Source: Methanobacteriaceae archaeon
Lineage (GTDB): Archaea > Methanobacteriota > Methanobacteria > Methanobacteriales > Methanobacteriaceae
NCBI GenBank assembly: GCA_030016715.1
Contig: JASEJD010000004.1
Location: 60,642-124,641 of the forward strand
Length of the DNA: 64,000 nucleotides
Reading direction: 5' to 3'
How positions within the stretch are numbered: position 1 is the first letter of the stretch; the number at the start of each line of letters is the position of its first letter. The translations under genes were made by a program, and so were the position numbers. Shown piece by piece: positions 57,855 to 64,000 of the stretch. The notes beneath the pieces are model-generated. The model was not told the DNA's origin, searched no databases, and saw only the letters and a list, made by a program, of their open reading frames with translations.

Positions 57855-59435
57855 ATGGATAAAATGAAAGTACTTATCGCTGATCAAATAAATGAAAAAG
57901 GAATCATCGAACTTGAAGAAGTCGCAGATGTTGTTGTTGATACTGATATTACTAAAGAAGAACTTGTTAATGTTATTAAAGATTTTGTTGGTATTATCGT
58001 TAGAAGTAGGACCAAAGTTACCCGTGAAGTTATTGAAGCTGCTCCAAAACTTAAAATAATAGCCAGAGCAGGTGTGGGAGTAGATAATGTTGATGTTTCT
58101 GCAGCAACAGAAAAGGGAATAATGGTTGTTAATGCCCCTGAATCAACTTCTATAACAGTAGCAGAACATACCATGGGATTAATACTTTCAATAGCCCGAA
58201 AGATTGCAGTAGCGGATAAATCAGTTAAAGAGGGTAAATGGGAGAAAAGTAAATTCATGGGGATTGAACTAAACGGTAAAACACTGGGAATTATTGGAAT
58301 GGGAAGAATAGGTTCACAAGTGGTTACCCGTGCCAAATCCTTTGGAATGGAGATAATAGTATATGATCCTTATATTACCAAAGAAGCAGCTGCAGAATTA
58401 GGTGTAACTGTGGTGGATTTGGAAACAGTTCTTAGAAATTCAGATATTATAACCATACACGTCCCCCTAACCCCTGAGACAAAACATTTAATCTCCAAGG
58501 ACGAATTTGAGATTATGAAAGACTCTGCATTCATTGTCAACTGTGCCCGTGGTGGAATTATTAATGAAAAAGACTTATACGATGCTTTAGAGTCTGGGAA
58601 AATTGCAGGAGCTGGTCTGGATGTGTTTGAAGTAGAACCTCCCGTGGACAATCCTCTTTTGAATTTGGATAATGTAGTAGTAACTCCCCATATTGGCGCT
58701 TCAACATCTGAAGCCCAAAGAGATGCTGCTATTATAGTGGCTAAAGAAGTTAAAAATGTATTAGAAGGATCTTCACCGAAGAATGTTTTGAACATGCCAG
58801 TTATTGATCCTAAAACTCTTCAGACCATTAAACCCTACTTCGAGTTATCAGAAAAGCTTGGAAACTTCTTGATTCAGGTCGCTAAAGGCAATATTAATGA
58901 AATTAATGTCACTTACTGTGGAGAACTAGCAGAACTGCCTAAAAAGGATATTTTAACCCGAATTATACTTCAAGAAATTTTAAATCCAATCTTAACCGAA
59001 CCTGTGAATCTGGTTAATGCCCCTGCTGTTGCAGAGAAAAGAGGACTAATTATAACTGAAAGTAAAAGAAAAGATGCTAAAGGATATAATAGTCTAATTA
59101 AAGTAGAAATTGTATCCAAGGATAGTAAAATTAGTGTAGAGGGTATATTTGTTAAAGAACCAAAAATAGTGATGATCAATGGTTACAAAGTGGATGTGAA
59201 ACCAGAAGGGACCATGATGATAGCTAAATACACTGACCTGCCGGGTACTATTGGTGCTATTGGAACCAAGTTAGGGGAGTATAACATTAACATCGCCACT
59301 ATGCAAGTTGGTCGAAAAGAATTAGGTGGAGAGGCGGTTATGGTATTAAAAGTGGATGAAAAAGTTCCAAAAGATGTAATTGATGAATTGAAAAAATTAG
59401 AACATGTCTATGATGCTGTAGCAGTTAATCTTTAA
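57855..59435 (+). CDS. serA: D-3-phosphoglycerate dehydrogenase
   Basis: About 526 residues, the long ACT-containing form. Catalyses the first step of serine synthesis. ATG 57855 is preceded by GGTGAAATT and preferred to ATG 57813. N-terminal substrate/NAD domains: [12 protein letters not shown] (dinucleotide site), [10 protein letters not shown] (Arg), [12 protein letters not shown] (His). An intervening domain (about 320-440) and a C-terminal ACT domain ([34 protein letters not shown]), which usually gives serine feedback control. TA-rich promoter sequence lies at about 57735-57765. Confidence 0.97.
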   Translation: MDKMKVLIADQINEKGIIELEEVADVVVDTDITKEELVNVIKDFVGIIVRSRTKVTREVIEAAPKLKIIARAGVGVDNVDVSAATEKGIMVVNAPESTSITVAEHTMGLILSIARKIAVADKSVKEGKWEKSKFMGIELNGKTLGIIGMGRIGSQVVTRAKSFGMEIIVYDPYITKEAAAELGVTVVDLETVLRNSDIITIHVPLTPETKHLISKDEFEIMKDSAFIVNCARGGIINEKDLYDALESGKIAGAGLDVFEVEPPVDNPLLNLDNVVVTPHIGASTSEAQRDAAIIVAKEVKNVLEGSSPKNVLNMPVIDPKTLQTIKPYFELSEKLGNFLIQVAKGNINEINVTYCGELAELPKKDILTRIILQEILNPILTEPVNLVNAPAVAEKRGLIITESKRKDAKGYNSLIKVEIVSKDSKISVEGIFVKEPKIVMINGYKVDVKPEGTMMIAKYTDLPGTIGAIGTKLGEYNINIATMQVGRKELGGEAVMVLKVDEKVPKDVIDELKKLEHVYDAVAVNL

Positions 59436-59520
59436 TAAACCTACAGTATCTATTTCTTTATTTTAAAGTAAAACTTCTATTTATAAAATTTTTTAGCTTT
59501 TAATATTATCTAATGTTGTT

Positions 59521-59961
59521 CTAAATCACTGTGTAATCTGCCTGATTTCCGAAAGAATCATAAGCACGAATACTTTCTTCAGTATAAGGTTCTGCTATTA
59601 TCATATGAAAAAACCCTTTTTTGGCAAAGAATTGTAAATCGGCTTGAGAAGGCCCTGCACTGTAACCAGGATGACTATGGACTGATCCTACTGCATCAGA
59701 AGTTAATGGCATCATAAAAAGCTGCATTACAGCACCCTCTTGTGATGTAGATCCTGGAACAAATATCAATCCATCTATTCTTAGGATATGATTAATGATT
59801 TTACCTTGTAAAAGTGCTACAAATTCTCGGGGATAGGATTGACGGGCTATGTTAATAATTTCTTCAATTACTTCTCTATCGATTTGAATTTGTTCAAATC
59901 TTTTTTTATTAGCACCAAAAATGCGGGACAAAAAATTATCAATTTTACTTTTTTTCTTCAT
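59521..59961 (-). CDS. JAMM/MPN (Mov34) family metalloprotease
   Basis: 146 residues. The JAMM zinc motif is complete: Glu in PREFVALLQG (E46) and VHSHPGYSAGPSQAD (H95, H97, S105, D108). Archaeal members remove ubiquitin-like SAMP modifiers or free sulfur-carrier tails; which applies is not clear. It has a basic N-terminal tail (KKKSKIDNFLSRIFGANKKR). Neighbours are serA (convergent) and thg1 upstream on the same strand, about 70 bp away. Confidence 0.9.
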   Translation of the reverse strand: MKKKSKIDNFLSRIFGANKKRFEQIQIDREVIEEIINIARQSYPREFVALLQGKIINHILRIDGLIFVPGSTSQEGAVMQLFMMPLTSDAVGSVHSHPGYSAGPSQADLQFFAKKGFFHMIIAEPYTEESIRAYDSFGNQADYTVI

Positions 59962-60031
59962 ATATATCAGATAACCTTATAATATATCTCTAAAATGCTC
60001 TAAAGATCTGGTCTAATATTTTCTATTTTTC

Positions 60032-60787
60032 TTATACTATATTTAATGAATTAAAAAATATATTATCAAATATTGGGAGGTTTTTATCTATAAAAAGCTT
60101 CAATCTTTTACTTTTCACTTTCTTTTTTCTTATGGGATTAAATCCTTCTACTACTGTTTCCTTTTTATACAATCCAATACCTCTTCTCTGCCAGGCTGGA
60201 ACTTCTGTAATGTTAATTCCTTTGCTAAAAAGAATTTCATGTAAATCTTTACTTTTTTTACCTCTTAAAAGTTCAATGGCTTTCTCCTTCCCATAATCTT
60301 CTCTAATAGACCAGTATGCATAACCATTTATACAATTTCTCCAGGCCTCATTTTGTCGATTTTGGAAATAATCAGCTACCTGGGACTTTGATAATGGAAT
60401 AACTCTAGAATCAAATGATATTGGTTTTATTTCTTGCCAGAGTTTTTGATTTAAATTATTCGATATTAAATCAGAGCAGATAGTTTTAGTAAATGCTCCA
60501 CTTATAAAACTGCTAAAAACTGAATTTAATTTCTCAATACGTCCTGAAAAAGGAATTTCAGAGAGTAAAATGTTAATTTCATCAGAGAAAGTGAAAATGA
60601 ATTGTGGATTAAATTCTTTAAAGAACTCTATCGATGTTAGAACCATTTTATCGGCGAATTTAGTATCATAAGGCTTATGAAATTTTAATCTTTGAGATAG
60701 TTGTGAAAAATTTCTACCATCGATTCTCATTACAATCCTTGAACCGCAAGGAATCTTTAAATTTGAAAATATCTCGCATTCATTCAT
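60032..60787 (-). CDS. thg1: tRNA(His) guanylyltransferase Thg1 family
   Basis: 251 residues. The catalytic palm is plain: RIVMRIDGRNFSQLSQ (first metal-binding Asp) and IFTFSDEINILLSE (second Asp-Glu); NCINGYAYWSIRE and LHEILFSKGINITEVPAWQRRG are the conserved C-terminal blocks. Archaeal Thg1-like enzymes add nucleotides to the 5' end of tRNA in reverse (3'-5') polymerisation, for tRNA-His G-1 or repair. About 165 bp without a gene separate it from nadX. Confidence 0.92.
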   Translation of the reverse strand: MNECEIFSNLKIPCGSRIVMRIDGRNFSQLSQRLKFHKPYDTKFADKMVLTSIEFFKEFNPQFIFTFSDEINILLSEIPFSGRIEKLNSVFSSFISGAFTKTICSDLISNNLNQKLWQEIKPISFDSRVIPLSKSQVADYFQNRQNEAWRNCINGYAYWSIREDYGKEKAIELLRGKKSKDLHEILFSKGINITEVPAWQRRGIGLYKKETVVEGFNPIRKKKVKSKRLKLFIDKNLPIFDNIFFNSLNIV

Positions 60788-60952
60788 ATTATGACCTGTA
60801 TAAAATAATGGGTTAAGATTTTTTTACTCTGATTAGTTTAAATAAATTTTTTTTGTTAATTGATTTTATTACATAATTAGTAAGTCAGAAAATATGATTG
60901 ATAGAATTATTTAATTTCTTATTAGAAAAAAACATTATTATAATAAATTTAA

Positions 60953-61717
60953 TCAAGTACCAACGATCATATTCTCGTTGAAACTTTTTAATAGTTTTAC
61001 AGCAGAATAAGCAGCCATTACGCTGGTTTTAGGATTCATCGAGCACCTCATATTTTCAGTTGAGGTTTTAAACTCACCAAAATCTCCGATGACCTTTACT
61101 TCATGTAAGTTTCTATCTACTGAAGGATCCACGACAATTTTAACATCTATATCCATGTTGCTGGCAATGCTCAGTGCAGCAGCCACATTGATGTTTAATG
61201 GGAATTTTTTTACTGCTTCTGATGCTGTGCCTTCAAAAAGTACTTTTTTTTCATCTGTTGATATCCCAAGAGATCTAGGGGGTTTGCGGGTTACCAGAGT
61301 TACTTTTTTGATTTTTCCTATAGAAGCTGCCTTCATACCATCCAATCCCACTATAGCTCCCGATGGTATGTAAATTTTTGCATCATTTTCTATGGCAAGT
61401 TTTTCCAACCGATTTTTAAGTTCAAAATTCATTAAAGCGCCAACACTCATAATAATAACATTTATTCCTCTCTCTAATATAGGGGGAATCACTTTTTCTA
61501 CTGCATCTGGAGCAGCTGCTTCAATTATTAGATCTACCTTATCTAACATGTCTTCTATGTCAAAAACTGCGGTTCCATCTACTAAGGTGGCTAAATTTTC
61601 AGCCCTCTCAATATCTTTGTCATAAAAAAATTTTAATTCAACGCCAAGCTTGTCTTCAACTGCAAAATTAGTGATAATATTAGCTATGGCGCCACATCCC
61701 ACAATACCGACTTTCAT
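60953..61717 (-). CDS. nadX: Aspartate dehydrogenase NadX
   Basis: 254 residues. [17 protein letters not shown] is the Rossmann NAD(P) site; [20 protein letters not shown] and [20 protein letters not shown] with [16 protein letters not shown] (catalytic His) are typical of L-aspartate dehydrogenase. It makes iminoaspartate, the first step to quinolinate and NAD. It starts 15 bp after the PRC-barrel gene on the same strand, so the two are likely one operon. Confidence 0.94.
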   Translation of the reverse strand: MKVGIVGCGAIANIITNFAVEDKLGVELKFFYDKDIERAENLATLVDGTAVFDIEDMLDKVDLIIEAAAPDAVEKVIPPILERGINVIIMSVGALMNFELKNRLEKLAIENDAKIYIPSGAIVGLDGMKAASIGKIKKVTLVTRKPPRSLGISTDEKKVLFEGTASEAVKKFPLNINVAAALSIASNMDIDVKIVVDPSVDRNLHEVKVIGDFGEFKTSTENMRCSMNPKTSVMAAYSAVKLLKSFNENMIVGT

Positions 61718-61732
61718 ATATCTCTTTTCTTC

Positions 61733-62050
61733 CTACTGAGTTGCAACTGGTTCTGGAATATCTGGACTTATCAGTAATATGTCGCCCACAGCTTGAACCC
61801 TTTCATAGGGTATATCTAAAGTTCCTTCCTCTTTCAAGGGCCTAATTTCATCTGCTTCAGGAACGATTCTTATACTGGTTTTTAAAACTTCTCTGATACC
61901 TACACTTTTTTTATCAGGTTTCATTGCCTTAACTTTCAGTAATGAAACTCTTCCTTTTTTTATGTTTAATATTATATCCTGAACTCTTCCCACATATTTT
62001 CCTCTAACTGTATATATATCTAAACCATATAGACCAGATAATTCAACCAT
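61733..62050 (-). CDS. PRC-barrel domain protein
   Basis: 105 residues from ATG 62050 (GGTGGTGGAATA just before it); the frame opens at 62083. VELSGLYGLDIYTVRGKYVGRVQDIILNI is a PRC-barrel start (strand-turn with Gly), followed by VSLLKVKAMKPDKKSVGIRE and LDIPYERVQAVGDILLI. Archaeal PRC-barrel proteins include the CdpB cell-division factors, and this one has the same short single-domain layout; that link is inference. Co-directional with nadX. Confidence 0.85.
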   Translation of the reverse strand: MVELSGLYGLDIYTVRGKYVGRVQDIILNIKKGRVSLLKVKAMKPDKKSVGIREVLKTSIRIVPEADEIRPLKEEGTLDIPYERVQAVGDILLISPDIPEPVATQ

Positions 62051-62360
62051 TATTCCACCACCAGATCTTCCATTTAACCTCAAACTTTAAACGAGGTAAA
62101 TGTTCTTAAGTTATACTGTTTTTATTAAATAATTATGTTATTTAATTATTAAATAATTTTAAAACACTCTAAATACTTAAACCTTACGCCTCAAAGGTCA
62201 CAATTATTCAAAAAAACTTTGGAAAAATAGGATTATGCATGATTTAACTTAAAAGATTATATAATCATAATTTTGTAAAAATATTGATAAATAATAATCA
62301 TTTATAATAATCTATATTTTAAAATAGCAATTTTAGAGAACAAAAATCTTTAAAAAAAAT
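62051..62360. other. Intergenic region
   Basis: About 310 bp, AT-rich. Holds the upstream region of the PRC-barrel/nadX operon. No gene, RNA or clear repeat recognised. Confidence 0.4.
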
Positions 62361-64000
62361 TTATTTAGGTAATTCTACTATGAATTCTGCTCCTGAATCT
62401 GAATTAATTTTAATAGAAGCATTTAATTGATTAAGAATTGTTTTTAATATCTTGAAGTCGATTAAATCTGAATTATGATATTTTTTCGAAATACTTGGCC
62501 GATTATCGTTTAATCTGATTTTTAAAGAATCATTTTGATCTATTACTTCAATTTCCAGTAAACCTTTTTTTGGATTTGGCAGTTTTATTAAGTGTAAAAC
62601 CAGTTCATTTATAATTAATCCACAATTAAAAGCATTTCGACCATCTAAGATAATATTATTTATTTTTATAATGGTCTTTAATCTATTTTTATCAACGTTA
62701 TGATCTATAAATAGCTTATCAAGCATTTTATTAACATATTCTGAGAAATCAACAGATCTTAAATCAGGAGATTCATTTGAAACTTCATGAAGCCCAAGTA
62801 AGGAATCTATATAATTTTTATTATTCCTAAATTTATCATTAATCTCTTCCAGGAGATATCCCCACTGTGTATCCATTAAATAGGAAATACTACTAAGATT
62901 ATCATTAATTTGTAAATTAATATCTTTAATTAACGAATTTTTATCGTTTATTATGTTTAAGATATCTTTATTTTCGTCTTTAAGTTTTTTTATATCCCTT
63001 TTAAGCTCTTTTTTTTCTTTAATGAAGGTTTCTAGTTTTGAATTAAGCCGCTTATCTAATTGGCTGTTTTTCATTTGTAAAAAGCTATTTCTATCTTTAA
63101 GATTTAATATGAATTCTTTTAAAAATTTTTCATTTTCTTGGAATTTTTTAATATCTTTATCATATCTTAATTCCCATTCATTGATCTTTTTTGTTAATGA
63201 ATCATTAAAACTGTTTATTTCAATTATTTTATTTTCCAATATATCTTTTTCTATCTTAAATTCTTCTAAATGCTTTTTTGATTCCTCTTCTAACCTAAAA
63301 TTTAGTTCATTCAATGATTTTAGCTGTTTCTTCAACTCTACAATCTCATTGGCCATATTTTCTTTATCATTTTCCATTACTAATAGTTTTTCTACAAATT
63401 TACTCTTTATCCCTTCTATTTCTTTTTTTAATAGCTTTTCATTATTTTTAAATTCATTAATTTGGTTATTTAATTTTTCAGTAATTTCGAGTTGTTTTTT
63501 TAGTTTTTCTTTTATATCTGAGTATTTCTGTTTCAACTTGGACTTATACTTCCCTAGATTAACAATCTCAGTTCTTAAATATTCATTTTCATTTATATAA
63601 CTCTCAATATCTTTTTCAGAGTGTTCTTTGAATATATTAAATTCTTTTTTAAGTGAATCATTTATCTGTTTTAAATTAGAGATTTCTGTTTTTAATGAAT
63701 TGGTTTCTTTTTCATGATCCTGAATTATTTCATGATATTTTTTAGTTAATATGGCATTTTCTTTAGTTAGGGATTTATTAGAATCTTCTAGGTCGGATAA
63801 ACGACGTTTAAAAACAGCCCTCTCCTCATCAAAATCCCTAACCAAAACATCCAAATCAGACTTCAACTTCAAATTCTCATTAGAAACATCAGACAACCTA
63901 GAATTCTCCTCAACCAGAGACTCATTAACTCCTTCCAACTCAGACAAACGACGTTTAAAAACAGCCCTCTCCTCATCAAAATCCCTAACCAAAACATCCA
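62361..64000 (-). CDS. Long coiled-coil protein with decayed histidine kinase ATPase domain, 5' end beyond window
   Basis: 543 residues visible; the frame is still open at the right edge, so the N-terminus lies outside. Roughly the first 370 residues visible are coiled coil, beginning with a 49-residue repeat (FDEERAVFKRRLSELE / FDEERAVFKRRLSDLE). The C-terminal ~170 residues align with the kinase domains of the two HisKA_2 proteins at 10-15 kb (GLIINELVLHLIKLP against GLIINELVTNSLKYA; GAEFIVELPK at the end), but the phospho-His is absent, the N-box Asn is replaced and the G1 box reads LNDNRPSIS. It is therefore probably not an active kinase but a scaffold or sensor derived from one. Confidence 0.75.
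   Translation of the reverse strand, partial: DVLVRDFDEERAVFKRRLSELEGVNESLVEENSRLSDVSNENLKLKSDLDVLVRDFDEERAVFKRRLSDLEDSNKSLTKENAILTKKYHEIIQDHEKETNSLKTEISNLKQINDSLKKEFNIFKEHSEKDIESYINENEYLRTEIVNLGKYKSKLKQKYSDIKEKLKKQLEITEKLNNQINEFKNNEKLLKKEIEGIKSKFVEKLLVMENDKENMANEIVELKKQLKSLNELNFRLEEESKKHLEEFKIEKDILENKIIEINSFNDSLTKKINEWELRYDKDIKKFQENEKFLKEFILNLKDRNSFLQMKNSQLDKRLNSKLETFIKEKKELKRDIKKLKDENKDILNIINDKNSLIKDINLQINDNLSSISYLMDTQWGYLLEEINDKFRNNKNYIDSLLGLHEVSNESPDLRSVDFSEYVNKMLDKLFIDHNVDKNRLKTIIKINNIILDGRNAFNCGLIINELVLHLIKLPNPKKGLLEIEVIDQNDSLKIRLNDNRPSISKKYHNSDLIDFKILKTILNQLNASIKINSDSGAEFIVELPK
63799..63853. repeat. 55-bp exact repeat in the coiled-coil gene, copy 1
   Basis: Identical to 63946-64000, 147 bp (49 codons) apart and in frame. 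The match reaches the end of the window, so the repeat may be longer and more copies may follow. Confidence 0.9.
63946..64000. repeat. 55-bp exact repeat in the coiled-coil gene, copy 2
   Basis: Second copy of the 63799-63853 block; runs into the window edge. Confidence 0.9.

Overview
The window looks like a piece of chromosome from an AT-rich, mesophilic methanogen of the Methanobacteriaceae, most likely Methanobacterium. The evidence is an archaeal A-type ATP synthase operon in the order H-I-K-E-C-F-A-B-D with a duplicated proteolipid; an AqpM-type aquaporin beside DUF2180 and DUF2193 genes; TiaS, Thg1 and an archaeal HTH regulator of the MTH_967 type; DUF61 and DUF22 families; and GGAGG/GGTGAT ribosome binding sites with frequent TTG and GTG starts. 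The assignment rests on gene content, not on a search.

Layout. 1-9 kb: a TudS/DUF523-DUF1722 protein (cut by the left edge) and a class II photolyase, a small ABC exporter whose ATPase has degenerate motifs, a phospholipase D-like protein, BioY with a DUF1284 protein, and a two-domain glycosyltransferase. 9-15 kb: a DMT transporter and two convergent sensor kinases; one carries an in-frame TAG within its ATPase domain. 15-25 kb is an accessory region: a frameshifted exported protein, a decayed ORF pair, lipoproteins, a 24-repeat CRISPR array without cas genes in the window, a tyrosine recombinase flanked by a 20-bp direct repeat, a VapBC pair, and a metallopeptidase-like gene with a decayed, internally deleted copy of itself 1.5 kb away.

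25-36 kb: archaeoflavoprotein, DUF454, the DUF2193-DUF2180-aqpM cluster, a LonA protease behind an ArsR regulator with a perfect palindromic operator, tRNA-Gln(UUG), an ATP-grasp enzyme, a 49-residue membrane protein beside a DUF61 gene, MntP and small hypotheticals. 36-45 kb: the ATP synthase operon with a DUF22 gene at its 3' end. 45-52 kb: a citrate synthase-family/fumarase-alpha/TIM-barrel/PrpD cluster, then tiaS divergent from an HTH regulator with both ribosome binding sites packed into about 20 bp.

52-64 kb: a PsiE-like membrane protein, a secreted beta-helix repeat protein, a TIM-barrel protein, a trehalose-6-phosphate synthase-like GT20 enzyme whose conserved N-terminus extends beyond any ATG/GTG/TTG and seems to start at ATT, serA, a JAMM protease, thg1, nadX with a PRC-barrel gene, and a coiled-coil protein with a decayed kinase-like ATPase domain cut by the right edge.

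I found no complete, clearly new multi-gene system. The best leads are the non-canonical start of the GT20 gene, the interrupted kinase, the CRISPR/recombinase/pseudogene region, the degenerate ABC ATPase, the citrate-synthase/PrpD cluster and the DUF2193-DUF2180-aqpM operon.
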